Part shown: positions 45,506 through 56,054 of the stretch, in pieces | How the letters are laid out: each line of letters starts with the position of its first letter | Numbering within the stretch: the first letter of the stretch is position 1 | Assembly (NCBI GenBank): GCA_037952775.1 | Contig: JBANAY010000003.1 | Coordinates: 18,228,001 to 18,292,000, forward strand | DNA: 64,000 nucleotides | Direction of reading: 5' to 3' | Source: Clonostachys chloroleuca | Lineage: Eukaryota; Ascomycota; Sordariomycetes; Hypocreales; Bionectriaceae | The notes under the pieces: model-generated | Database searches by the model: none | Told to the model about the DNA's origin: nothing | What the model saw: only the letters and a program-made list of their open reading frames with translations | Made by a program: the position numbers and the translations under genes

Positions 45506-46496
45506 TAGATTGTTGCTTTAAACAAAATCTGCATCTTGAATACCGAGTTAGTACAGCATTCTGAGAGAACATATTGCGAAGTTGAAAAATTGCGAAAAAG
45601 GGACATGTCAGACTGTTGAGCTTGATAATTGATTGGATCAACATGGAGATTCAGTTGGCCGTTCTTAAGAAGTAGTTGTCATCATACAGATGGTGGTGAA
45701 GTGTAATGAATTTGAGGGAAGCTGAGAGACGAGGAAGAACAAACCTTGTTGAGATAGATGGCATAAATGTAGCAACACTTAATCGAGGATGCGCCGTGGA
45801 AGAGATTTAGAAATTGACCACAATCGCGGCGTCCTATGTGCAAGCCATCCTTAGTTGAGAAGTTGGATAGGACAAAAGATTTGAGACGAAATTTTTTGGA
45901 CCTGTGATATGTAGTCCCAAGAACCTCTTTAGTGTAACAAAAGCTTTCTAGCTGCATAACCTCGGAAGAGACAGCTCCATCCCGCCAAGTATGCGACTAG
46001 CGGGGTAGTGACGGTGCAGACTGCCCTCGATTTGTTACACGAGGGGCAACGAGCATTTGCTGATGGTAGGAGCCGTGTGAGATTGAGTGATAGTAGATGC
46101 AATTATGAAGCTTGTTTCTTGACTCATAAGGAAGCAAAAAGCCTTGCACCATGATCATGGAAGTTTGGAAAAAAATTAGGAAATATGGATGACCTTGCAG
46201 GAAATGAAAGATATTGCGCCACGACTGCCTGGGGCTGGTGCTTTCCAGCAGCGCGTCACTGCAATATCCCTGGTGTCCAAGTTTTGACCCAAATTTTTTT
46301 TGCACTGTGCCCCTCAACCCCACCATTCAGCCCGATCACCTCCTCTTCCTCCTTTGCTCTTCCAACCTCTTCTTCGGAGTATTCGTCGACGACTCTGAAG
46401 TCCCGGATCTCTGCTCTCCACCACCACCTCAACCTCTACACGTACCAACCATACTGAAACCGTTGTACTGGGCTTAACCAGACGAAGTATTTCAAA
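45506..46496. other. Intergenic region, beta-lactamase-like gene to NTF2-like gene
   Basis: About 1 kb. The last 200 bp before 46497 is C/T-rich (CCTCTTCCTCCTTTGCTCTTCC), suiting a promoter and 5' UTR. No gene or RNA was recognised. Confidence 0.5.
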
Positions 46497-47249
46497 ATGG
46501 CACAAGCAGGTATGGCTCCCAACATATCGTTGCCCCTCTTTTTGTCGCAATACCCGTTAACATCGCGTGAATAGACATCCCGACTCTCGTTGGTATGTGT
46601 GCTTCCCACGCTTTTCATACAGGGAGCGGAACACTTACATGATGATCGATTCTCTTTAATAGGGACGTTCGTCACGCTCTACAACAATACTTACGATACC
46701 AACCGCGGAGAGATTTTCAAGTTTTATGTACGATGCTACCTGGCTTGAGACATGGGGAAAGATTAGTCGCTAACTCTCTGGGCCAGCACCCTCAAGCCAT
46801 GCTCACCTTCGAGAGCGAAAACCACGTCGGTGCCGAAGCCATTCAAGGAAAATTGGGCGTACGTCTGGATTATATTCTCACCTATATTTATGCTTGTGCT
46901 ACCTGCTAACCTTGCTTCGCAAACTCAACAGAGCCTGCCTTTCCAAGAAATCCGCCACGACAAACCCACCGTTCGTGTACAGCCCTCAGTCACAGACGGA
47001 TTTGTCCTCGTCATGATCACTGGGCATTTCACGGTTCGCAGCCCTTCTCCATACTCCCAAGTCACATAGCTAGACTAACTGACGGAACTCTTACCCCATA
47101 TCCAGGCTTCGGGTCTTGACAAACCTTTTGCCTACAGCCAGGCCTTTCAGCTGAAAGTCCCAGACATTATTGACCCGAATCTCCCACCCGAGGAGAATGC
47201 GGCGAAGTTCCAAATCTGCAACGACTTCTTCCTGTTGAGCTTCGGATAA
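46497..47249 (+). CDS. NTF2-like protein (nuclear transport factor 2 fold)
   Basis: Six exons: 46497-46509, 46575-46592, 46663-46727, 46787-46858, 46932-47033 and 47106-47249; introns 65, 70, 59, 73 and 72 bp; 137 aa. The spliced protein begins MAQADIPTLVGTFVTLYNNT, then YDTNRGEIFKFYHPQAMLTF, GAEAIQGKLGSLPFQEIRHD, GFVLVMITGHF and KFQICNDFFLLSFG. This matches the NTF2 fold along its whole length: an N-terminal helix with YDTNR, the MLTFES strand, the KL.SLPF helix end and the terminal NDFF strand. Classical NTF2 imports RanGDP; the related p15/NXT proteins pair with mRNA exporters. Strand details here are divergent (QPSVTDGF; DPNLPPEENAA insert), so I do not choose between them. The fifth donor, GTTCGC, is weak. 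The product is small, acidic and lacks a signal peptide. Confidence 0.85.
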
Positions 47250-47989
47250 TTGCAAGGAGAATTGCTTCATCTGTGCACGATGATGACATGAGCGCGGAGA
47301 AGTTTTGATCCAGTAGCTTTCGGTGGGCTTTAGCTGCCCTTTCGAATGTGGCAGAGCGTTTGCAACCGCTGGCAATGTGACGACAAACTTATTCAGAGGC
47401 CAAGGCCCAATGGAGTGAATAAAGCCAACTTTCCCTAATGACGGTGTTTCTGTATTTGTTCGTGAAGAGAGACATATGTTGCCTGTGTTGAGCTGAATTG
47501 ACTTGAATGAAACCATTAGCCTGCCATCCGTTGGCTCCTTGTAGATTACACGCTTGGTCGGATACGCAAGTTCCCGGGTCATTGGGCGTGCCCAATTGAT
47601 CGCTGAGCGCTATCAATGCAGGTTTATTTCACAAAATTGACAAGTACCTGCAGTACAGTATAATCGGCCTCCTTTACGGCTCTCGTCCATCAATAATCAA
47701 GAAGTACAGGGTTGAAATTCACCACGCGGGCGGTCATCTACTTGTGCCTTCATCACTTCCTTGCGGAACCTTAGGGGGCTCCCTACGCAAACACATTGAA
47801 TCTTTGGAATGTACGGTATACCTGAACACAAAATGGACTCTGAGGAGGTTATGATATCACGCATTTCTGCCTGGTCAATTGCAGCTGGGAAACGCCTTTT
47901 GTGGCTGTGGAAAGTCATAAAATTTTTCGTGCCCTGAACCAAACACCAATAACCTCGAATCCCAATGCATGAAGGGTATTAAACCATTT
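47250..47989. other. Convergent intergenic region (NTF2-like / rpl8)
   Basis: 740 bp between two stop codons facing each other. The minus ORF at 47091-47582 runs into the last NTF2-like exon and has no recognisable content. No gene was recognised. Confidence 0.5.
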
Positions 47990-49161
47990 TTAAATCTTGG
48001 TGGCAGCCTCAAGAGCCTTCTGCTTCTTGATGATTTTAGCCTGGGCCTTAGCGCCCATGATACCACCACCCCACTGTCGGCGAGCCTGCTCATGCTTCTC
48101 AACGAAGCCATCCTTGATAGCGGAGACGAGCTTGGAGAACTCAGTCTTGTCCTCGGAGCGGACCTCAGTGAGGGCGAGGACAGCAGCGGTCTGGGAGGAA
48201 GATCAGTCAGCGAAATTGCCAAGAGACTAGCTTTCGGGCACCATTTATCTTCTTACCTTCTTGTGGACGACGGTACCTAGACGGGCCTTGCCCTTGACGA
48301 TGGCGTAGGGGACACCCATCTTCTTGCAGAGGGAAGGAAGGAAGACAACGAGCTCGATGGGGTCGACATCGTTGGGGATAAGGACGAGAGAGGCCTTCTT
48401 GTTCTCGATCAGGCCAACGACGTGGTTCAGACCGTACTTGACAGCGTAGGGCTTCTTGCTGACGTCCTCCTTCTTCTTGCCCTCCTTGATGGCGGTGGCC
48501 TCCTTGAGGAGACGCTCCTTCTTCTCGGCCTTGGTCTCAGGGCGGTACTTGTTGAGGAGCTTGAAGGCCTGGGCGGCGGTGTTCTTGTCGAGAACGTGCT
48601 GGAACTGGGCCAGGGAAGGAGGAACCTTGAGACGGATCTGGAGGATCTTCTTCTGGCGCTGGAGGCGGACGTACTCGGGCCACTTGACCATGCGGGAGAC
48701 GTTGCGCTTGGGCTGGATGTCTTGGCCGACACCGAAGTTGCGGGGGCGCTTCTCGATGAGGGGGTTCTGCCGTTGCGTGTCAGCGAATGCCTCTGTATCG
48801 AGCGGGAGAATGGGATCGCCAACGAACCTTAGGAGCCTTCTTGGAGCCAGCCTTTCCCTGAGGGAAAGGGGCGGGGGCGACCTTCTTGCCAGATTTGGGA
48901 GGCTGTCATTGAGAAAAGAAGACATCAGCGATATGCTCAAGCAATGCAAGTCTTCTCTGAACTCTAACGAGAATATCATAGGGCATATTTCAGCACCTTA
49001 AATATCTCCAGCCAAGTCATCGCCAAGTTCATAATGAACCTTGAGGCGGGATGTCTCGCTCGTCGCTAGCGACAGAGCGGACCGAATCAATTGCGCAATT
49101 GCGCGTCTGAATCATACAACTGTGGCCGTTAGAGCCCATAGAGGGTCTATTTACTCACCAT
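47990..49161 (-). CDS. rpl8: 60S ribosomal protein L8 (eL8, L7Ae family)
   Basis: Large-subunit ribosomal protein that binds rRNA through an L7Ae-type fold. Coding exons: 49161-49159 (the ATG alone), 48902-48828, 48766-48257 and 48190-47990; introns 256, 61 and 66 bp; 262 aa. The protein opens [20 protein letters not shown] and continues [59 protein letters not shown] and [18 protein letters not shown], ending [15 protein letters not shown]. The first exon carries only the start codon, an arrangement common in fungal ribosomal protein genes. The coding sequence has strong C- and G-ending codon bias. It diverges from ncs6 with 458 bp between starts. I looked in the 256 bp intron for box C/D or H/ACA motifs and saw no convincing snoRNA. 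Confidence 0.95.
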
Positions 49162-49619
49162 CTTGGATGTTTGGCGGCTGCTCGGTGTTGTTGAGCTGTG
49201 ATGCTGTGATGAACGGAGTTGAACAAATTCAAAGTCGAAGAAATGTGACAATAATAAGTGGATATTCAAGTCGTGGAAAGAAAATTAGGGCTTGGTGGGT
49301 GCAAACCTCCAAATCTGGCTGACCCCACATTAAAAAAAATTGACCATCCTAGCCACACTGTGGCGGTTATGGATGCTGCATTAGTCAGTTTCCTCAGCCG
49401 CTGGTGGTTGTGTCATTGCGAAGAGTTCTGTCTAAAGTGAGTGTAGAATCATAAGCTTGCAATCAATATTTTGGCTCCTTTTCACAGCAATACCTGGAAC
49501 TACGTATATCGAGGGAGACCCGAAGAAAAATCCTGTTCGTTATTGCTCGTTGGAAAGCCAGGATCACTGGGAGAGGCCTCAAGGGTCTTTTATAAGACCC
49601 CGCGATCTACAAACTGAAC
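49162..49619. promoter_or_regulatory. Divergent promoter, rpl8 / ncs6
   Basis: 458 bp between the two start codons, so both promoters are compact and probably overlap. It contains a telobox-like TTAGGGCT at 49285 (listed separately). Confidence 0.6.
49285..49292 (+). promoter_or_regulatory. Telobox-like TTAGGGCT upstream of rpl8
   Basis: TTAGGGCT lies about 125 bp upstream of the rpl8 start codon. TTAGGG/AGCCCTAA-type elements are known in ribosomal protein promoters of several fungi. A single 8-mer is weak evidence. Confidence 0.25.
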
Positions 49620-50771
49620 ATGCCTCCCACACCCTGTGTGAGATGCCATGAGCAACGGGCCGTCGTCAAGAGGCCAAAAAATCACCAAAAGCTTTGCCGG
49701 GAGTGCTTTCTTTCTATTTTCGAAGACGAAATTCATCATACCATCACTTCATCAAAACTCTTTTACCCAGGAGAAAGGGTAGCCATCGGTGCATCAGGAG
49801 GAAAGGATTCCACAGTGCTGGCTTCGGTGTTAAAGACTTTGAACGAGCGCCATGACTATAAGCTTGATCTGGTCTTATTGAGTGTTGATGAGGGTATCAA
49901 GGGCTACAGAGATGACTCTCTTGAAACAGTGAAGCGAAATGCCACCCAATACGAAATGCCGTTGAAGATTGTGGGCTATGATGAGTTGTATGGATGGACT
50001 ATGGACCAAGTCGTTGAGACGATTGGTAAGAAGGGAAATTGCACATATTGCGGCGTATTTCGTCGTCAGGCCTTGGATCGCGGCGCAAAGAAGCTGGACA
50101 TCAAGCACGTCGTCACGGGCCACAACGCTGATGACGTTGCTGAGACGGTCTTGATGAATCTTCTCCGTGGTGACCTGGCTCGTCTTTCGAGAAGCACCAA
50201 TATCGTCACAGGCGACTCCCTCAGCGACGTCAAGCGGAGCAAGCCTCTAAAGTATGCTTACGAGAAAGAAATCGTGCTCTACGCCCATCACAAGAAACTC
50301 GATTACTTTAGTACCGAGTGCATCTACAGCCCAGAAGCATTTCGCGGTACTGCACGCAGTCTAATCAAGAGTCTTGAGAAAGTTCGACCTAGCGCTATCC
50401 TCGACATTGTGAGGAGTGGCGAAGATATGGGCGAGTTAACACCAAACAAAGTACAGGCCTCGTGTGCTTGTGATGATGGTGGGATGGGAAACTGTGGGTC
50501 TGGGGCTCAGAAAGAGGCAGCACTCAAGAGGGATTCTCAAATGAAAAAACTTGAAACAGAGATCAAGTTAAACAAACCGGAAGAGCCCTCAGATGTGGTC
50601 AAGCTACCCGTACGAGGGAAAAACGGAAAGCAAACGAAAGGATCAACCACGGGAGCATTGCCGAGCCTTGGAAAATGTATCAAATGCGGATACATGTCGA
50701 GTCAGTCCATGTGTCAGGCTTGCACCTTACTCGAAGCTCTGAACAAGAATAGAGCAGACATAGCAATATGA
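49620..50771 (+). CDS. ncs6: Cytoplasmic tRNA 2-thiolation protein Ncs6 (Ctu1)
   Basis: Catalytic subunit of the Ncs6-Ncs2 complex that thiolates the wobble uridine (mcm5s2U34) of Lys, Glu and Gln tRNAs using sulfur from Urm1. Intronless, 383 aa. An N-terminal zinc site is formed by CVRC (6-9) and CREC (26-29). The PP-loop ATP pyrophosphatase motif SGGKDST is at residues 59-65. Downstream come [12 protein letters not shown], the [14 protein letters not shown] motif and [15 protein letters not shown]. The C-terminus has a second zinc cluster ([20 protein letters not shown]). A Lys/Glu-rich linker of about 60 residues precedes that cluster. Its loss in yeasts causes stress sensitivity. Lying next to rpl8 gives two translation-related genes a shared promoter region. 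Identity is secure. Confidence 0.97.
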   Translation: MPPTPCVRCHEQRAVVKRPKNHQKLCRECFLSIFEDEIHHTITSSKLFYPGERVAIGASGGKDSTVLASVLKTLNERHDYKLDLVLLSVDEGIKGYRDDSLETVKRNATQYEMPLKIVGYDELYGWTMDQVVETIGKKGNCTYCGVFRRQALDRGAKKLDIKHVVTGHNADDVAETVLMNLLRGDLARLSRSTNIVTGDSLSDVKRSKPLKYAYEKEIVLYAHHKKLDYFSTECIYSPEAFRGTARSLIKSLEKVRPSAILDIVRSGEDMGELTPNKVQASCACDDGGMGNCGSGAQKEAALKRDSQMKKLETEIKLNKPEEPSDVVKLPVRGKNGKQTKGSTTGALPSLGKCIKCGYMSSQSMCQACTLLEALNKNRADIAI

Positions 50772-50980
50772 TGGAATGTTTGAACCGCCACCAATCGAGG
50801 CTCACACTCTTGGTGTGGAGAGTAATGAAAGATATGAATACCGAATGAAATTATTCTCTTCGTCATGTTGATGTGAACGACCTAAGGATCTCAGTCCGTA
50901 ATATACAATGCCTCCTTGTGCGCTTGGACCAATTCGTTGCGTCGATAACAGCCAGTTGTGCCCATCAACGACATCGCTCC

Positions 50981-51481
50981 TTATGAATAACGCTTCTCAA
51001 GCTGCATAGGGTGTTAGAATTTGTTTAAGATATTCCTGAACATATGATTGTGAGGAGAAGACCGACCTTCCAAGGGTTGTTTAGCTCAAAACCGGGTGGT
51101 GCTACAGCCTGAGCAACCTGTCCGGTTATGGAACCTGTCAACCGACGGTCACGCTGTTGCACTGTTATTCCAATTAGCTCGTGCACTATTAATCGGTTCG
51201 GGGTGCTTCAATGAAGACCGTACTTTGCTATTAGACCAAAAGTTAGCATGTTGTCTGAACCTGAAATCAATTGAAATCATCATACCCTGTCCCACTGGTC
51301 AAGAGAGTATCGTGGGTTCTTGCCCTCGTTGTGCCACGTCTTCAGAGCTGCAAGACCCGTACCAGTAGCTCCGAACATCTAGAATCTGATGAGCTTGAGA
51401 CGTCAGACTTAATTGGATCATTATCGTACGTACGACAATCATGATGCCGTAGGGCAAAAGTGTCTCGAAAGGGATGGGCAT
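50981..51481 (-). CDS. ndufa1: Complex I MWFE/NDUFA1 subunit, five exons with a 4 nt micro-exon
   Basis: Small accessory subunit of mitochondrial NADH:ubiquinone oxidoreductase, needed for assembly. No long ORF exists; I rebuilt it from splice signals. Exons: 51481-51434, 51378-51286, 51227-51224 (CAAA), 51161-51067 and 51001-50981; introns 55, 58, 62 and 65 bp; 86 aa, the usual family length. It starts MPIPFETLLPYGIMIVMFG, a single N-terminal membrane span, then LDQWDRQMQQRDRRLTG and APPGFELNNPWKLEKRYS. These follow the fungal MWFE pattern (P-F-E-x-L-L-P-Y, D-Q-W-D-R-Q-M, R-D-R-R-L-T-G, N-P-W). Without the 4 nt exon, the Gln-Met at the W-D-R-Q-M site is lost. Both flanking introns have GT..AG ends and a CTAAC or CTAAT branch site. 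It diverges from the MYST gene by 648 bp. The gene is very likely; the micro-exon is strongly inferred. Confidence 0.88.
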
Positions 51482-52129
51482 GGCTGCTTCGTCGCCGCAA
51501 TGCGGTCTTAGTTCGGGAGAATGGGCTGGCTTGGTCCTACGGATAGCTCGAATTGAAGAGGCGTTTGTTCGTTCGCGATCGGAGGGATGTGAAGGGATTC
51601 GGTGCTGCCAACTTGCTGACCTATCTCGTCGTAATGGCATCTATCTGCAATGTCCGAGGATATCGAGCGCTCAATTAAGGCTTTGCTGCCTGAGGCCACA
51701 AACGGACGTGTTGTGAAGGATGCGCCCTTGCCAAAAGCGTAGTGGCACTGTGCGGCAACGGCCAACTCCGCACTAAACCTCGCTGGAAGTGTTGCGCCCA
51801 CACTGTGCTTCTACCATCCGCGGTTCGGCCAAGTTTGAAAGACGCGACTGGTTCTCATCATCAGGTGCAGCCGGTTGAGTGAGCTTAGCTCACCAGATGT
51901 GTTGAGATATCCGATCAGCATATGCGTGGGACTTCTTTGATTCAACCCTTAACTTGTCCATCTGTTACCAGCACGTTGTCCAGGGTTTAGTAGCACGCGA
52001 TCTACCACAATGCGCGCGACCTAGGCATTGTTGTTATCCCACACCCCGTCGCATTCGCCTTCTCCCAACCGATATGCCTGATTTCCCATCGAATGCCTCG
52101 TGCACTTGCTCTAGAGTATCAGGAGCGCA
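51482..52129. promoter_or_regulatory. Divergent promoter, ndufa1 / MYST acetyltransferase gene
   Basis: 648 bp between divergent starts. No specific site was recognised and no other gene was seen. Confidence 0.5.
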
Positions 52130-55100
52130 ATGCCGAACGCGCAAGCGATGGAGGAGGAGCTTCAACAGAGCGTGCTGCTCTCCGAGGATGCAGACCCAGA
52201 GGCCAACAGCAGTGACGAACCTACAACCATTTATGCGATACCAAGAGCACTGAGCAGTGCAGCTTCTGATTCTAGAGAAGATGGACTCGATGACGAGTCT
52301 GTCATGGAGGCCATTGAGATGACGAGCGACAGAGATGCCTCTGGGGACGAGGTAAATGGCGTGGAAGTTGATGAAGAAGGGTACTATCAAGGGGAGGAAG
52401 AAGACGAGGAGGAAGATGCAGAAGGCGAAGAAGATTACGAAATTATGTCAGGATTGCCGCAAAACCACAACAACCACCTCAGTGATGATGATGCAGAGAC
52501 TGGGGATGAAGACGCAGAGGGCGAGGAGGAAGTTGGTGACGACGACGTGGCTTCCACCACCGTGAGGCTACGCCCCGAGGACGCTGAAGAACGCGATGAA
52601 GACAGCGAGGTGTCGACGATCGCAAGCGCCGCTGACGACGATTCTGACGAAGAGGAGAATTGGGAGGATGCTCGAGACACGGCTGAAGATGAAGATGAGG
52701 AAGAGTCAGAGGCTGGACCTTCAAATATCTGTATGTTCTGTAAAGAGGACGAAGAGCATGACCCAAGCGAGGACTTTGAGGCGTTTCTTACCTGCAAAAA
52801 ATGCGGCGAAAATTGTGAGTGCTCGATATGACATACCTAAAGTGTACACCTTCTGACAGTCGATAGCCCATCAGCAATGCGCCCGAGAGTCTGCTGCTAT
52901 GAACGTATCTAATCGTTAGTCAATCCCCCATTCTTAACTTTGGCTAGCAAGCGCTGATTGTTACTAGATCCCAAGAACTGGAGATGCCCCGATTGCTACG
53001 ATGAGGAATCGGAGGCTGAAGGCGATGAGGAAAGCGATGGGAACGAAGAACAAGACGTTGATCGCTTAGACTCACAACAGCCTTCCCAAGACGTATTCGA
53101 CGGACCCGCAGAAAGCGATGGTGTCGATTCTTTGGAGGGACCCAATGGAGAGACTGTGAACGGTCCAGCTGATGGACCCCGTCTTCTTCGAAAAAGAAAG
53201 TCGCCGTCTACGGAGCCCGAGGAGAACTCGGTGTCTTTGAGAAAGAGGAGAAGAAGCTCACATCTTCTCGCCGGGCTCGAAGAGCCGATGGACACTGCCA
53301 GCCTGAGTGAAACCACTGCGTCACGATCTCGAACACTTCGGTTAAAAGTGTCACGTCCGCCACCCGTCTCAGTTGAAAGGCAGACACGCGGCTCGCTCGT
53401 ACTGAAAATCCAGGTGCGGCCTGGAAATCTTAAAGAGATCTTATCAAGGAGAAAGCGGGATGGAAGAAGGGCTGGTGGTAGCACAAACACACCAAGACCC
53501 CCAGAACGCCGGCCCCTCCAGTCGCTACACCTCAAGTACGCACAGCACCCGTTATTGCCGCTGCCATTGAAACACCCTTTACTGCCGACTCATATTCACA
53601 ACCATTCTATTCATTCTTCGATCGCGACACGGATGATGTGAAGGGAAAGCCTTACGGCGGTATCCTCAGCGAAGCTGAAGCTGATACATCAAAAACCCTT
53701 CCTATGGCGGATGACCGGCGACGATTTGACCAAGCCAAACAGAAGGCTGAGGATGAATGGAGAGCCAGGGTTCTTGCAATCCAAGCTGAGACCGACATTC
53801 CGAACCGGAAGCCCAAGAAAGCAAATGAGAATGCGAGCCAAATCGAGTGCATTGAGTTTGGCGGATGGGAAATTGACACCTGGTACGCTGCGCCCTATCC
53901 CGCAGAGTATAGTCGAAATCGCGTTCTCTATATTTGCGAGTTCTGTCTCAAGTACATGAATTCGGACTATGTGGCCTGGCGACACAAACTGAAGTGTTCC
54001 ACAAAGCACCCACCGGGCGACGAGATCTATCGTGACGAAACGATAGCCATGTTTGAAGTCGATGGCCGCAAAAATCCCGTTTATTGCCAAAATCTTTGTT
54101 TACTGGCAAAGCTTTTCCTAGGCTCGAAAACTCTTTACTATGACGTTGAGCCATTCTTGTTCTACGTCTTGTGCGAATACGACGACTGTGGCTATCATTT
54201 TGTTGGCTACTTCTCAAAGGAGAAGAGACCAAGTAGTCAAAACAACGTCTCGTGTATTCTTACTCTCCCAATCCACCAAAGAAAAGGATATGGCAACCTC
54301 CTCATTGACTTTTCCTATCTGCTCACAAGAGTTGAGCAGAAAACAGGATCGCCCGAGAAGCCGCTGTCTGATATGGGCTTAGTTTCTTATCGCAACTATT
54401 GGAGGCTAGTTCTGTGCCAATACTTCCTGAATATTATGGATAGCGATGACTATAAGAAAAATGGTCTCAGCATCAAGAAAATGTCTGACGACACAGGTAT
54501 GACAGCGGATGATGTTATTTCGGCTCTCGAGGGGCTGCGGGCTCTGGTACGCGATCCACAGACGAAGCTTTATGCGTTCCGTATCGATTTGGACTATTGT
54601 CGCGAGTATGTGACCAAATGGGAAGCAAAGGGCCATGTCAAATTAAAACCAGAAGCACTCGCGTGGACCCCGTACGTGATGGGTCGCAGCGTGGCAAACG
54701 TCTTCGATCTCGGGCCATTAAGTACCATAGCTCCACGCGAAGACGACGAAGCGAAGATTCAAGAAGGTCCAAACACTGTTGGCGCCGAGACAAACCCCAT
54801 CCTGAACGGGGTCGGTAGCTCAACGGATGAAGATACAGCTCCCGTTGGCCCGGTGGGAGAGACGGCCGACCCCGATCAGCCAGAAAAACAGCGCGCCTTG
54901 GAGGGTCTTTCTAGTAAGAACGCGGACGTTGTGACCTCCCCGGCTGTGAATGGGATCGAAACCAAAGATGAACCCGAGATCGTCATACAGAATACATGGC
55001 TCGCTTCGTATGAGAGCATTCCCTCCACCAGATTTGAAATCTTCCCGCCACTGTCAAAACGCTCAGAGCGAAATCGACAGAGCATCAGTCGTCCTCCCCC

Positions 55101-55542
55101 TCCTCCGCGGAGGGTCAGTAGTAGCGCTCCCCGGCCGCCCCCTAAACGTAGCGGAGGAAGTGGAGGGAGCTCTCGCAAACCCTCTTCTTCCCGGCCAAAG
55201 TCAAACTCCTCAAAACGCAAAACTGGCGGGACGGGCCGTGGTCCTGGGCGGTGGCCCAAGGGCACGAAGAAGTCAGACTATGGAAATGCGGATAGTGGAC
55301 CTGGGTTCCCACCGGGTTGGCGGGCCTCAGATGCCCATATTGAGGTGCAGCCCGCCGTGACCAAAGAGGCTGATAACAGCATCAATGCCCGCATTGATCG
55401 ACCAGCTCAGGACGAGGTCCAGGTCTTCGTTGCCAGTGCTGGCGCCACCACCAACAGCGTGAAGGACGAGGTCGTGGCGATCAAGGCGACCGGGGTTGAG
55501 GAGGATGAGGAGGATGTCGATGCGGAAGGTGAGGATGAATGA
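52130..55542 (+). CDS. sas3: MYST histone acetyltransferase with PHD finger (Sas3-like)
   Basis: Likely catalytic subunit of a NuA3-type complex that acetylates histone H3. Exons: 52130-52814, 52867-52914 and 52968-55542, with introns of 52 and 53 bp. The N-terminus is extremely acidic. A PHD finger is assembled across three exons (CMFCKED..CKKCGENSHQQC..HPKNWRCPDC). The MYST domain has its C2HC zinc finger (CEFCLKYMNSDYVAWRHKLK), the catalytic Cys strand VSCILTLP, the acetyl-CoA loop QRKGYGNLLIDFSYLL and the catalytic Glu in EKPLSDMG. The tail is Pro/Lys-rich and ends EDEEDVDAEGEDE. In exon 3 the frame shifts between 53482 and about 53640: LKEILSRRKRDG is in one frame, while KTPRTPAPPVATPQV and the MYST domain are in another. 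Either one base is missing or a 44 nt mini-intron (53478-53521) is present. Total length is about 1100 aa. Confidence 0.88.
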
Positions 55543-56054
55543 ATGGATTTCAGCTGAGGGTCGCGTTGGAGTTTGTGGACTTGGAGTTGGATTTTTGTTA
55601 AAGGATTCGGTATTTACAGAGATCTAATGCGGGTTGTGGCACCGAAAAGGCTTCAATGTGTAGTAAGACCGATGGATTCACCTCCCGTATTGTGAGAGGC
55701 GATATGGGTTGCAACGGGGCTCGCTCGATCTATTCAATGTCTATATAGAAACTAAGACCCATTCCCATACGACGTCGTTTGGCAAGATGATCCATCACCC
55801 TTTGTTCCCGAAGGGATATGTTCTACTTCGGAAAGGCTGGAGGAATGTATTCAGCTACTACTCAATCATTCGGACCTGCATGTAAGATGTCTCTAAGAAT
55901 AAGAGCATCAGAGCTAGTTGCCCTTTTCCCATTGCGAGATCTCTCCGTGTATTCCCAATACACACACTTATATAGTTACTCTCTCTCTCTCTCTCTTCAT
56001 CTGTCTCTTCAACCCCAAATCGTGTCTCATCACCAGCTCATGTACCCTCAACAA
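55543..56054. other. Convergent intergenic region (MYST gene / SET gene)
   Basis: 512 bp between facing stop codons, with a dinucleotide repeat at 55979-55996. No gene was recognised. Confidence 0.5.
55979..55996. repeat. (CT)9 microsatellite
   Basis: Nine perfect CT units in the convergent 3' region between the MYST and SET genes. Probably a polymorphic length marker. Confidence 0.9.

Noticed and set aside
47091..47582. 163-codon minus ORF
   Set aside because: Overlaps the last exon of the NTF2-like gene and shows no conserved features.
48903..49158. snoRNA in the first intron of rpl8
   Set aside because: Only a partial C-box-like GCGATGAC with CTGA about 30 nt later; spacing is too short and there is no terminal stem.
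51150..51286. Simpler ndufa1 model joining 51286 directly to CGTGACCGTCGG by the acceptor GTGCAACAG
   Set aside because: It keeps the frame but deletes Q-M-x-x from the conserved W-D-R-Q-M-x-x-R-D-R-R-L-T-G stretch. The 4 nt exon model restores it with better branch sites.
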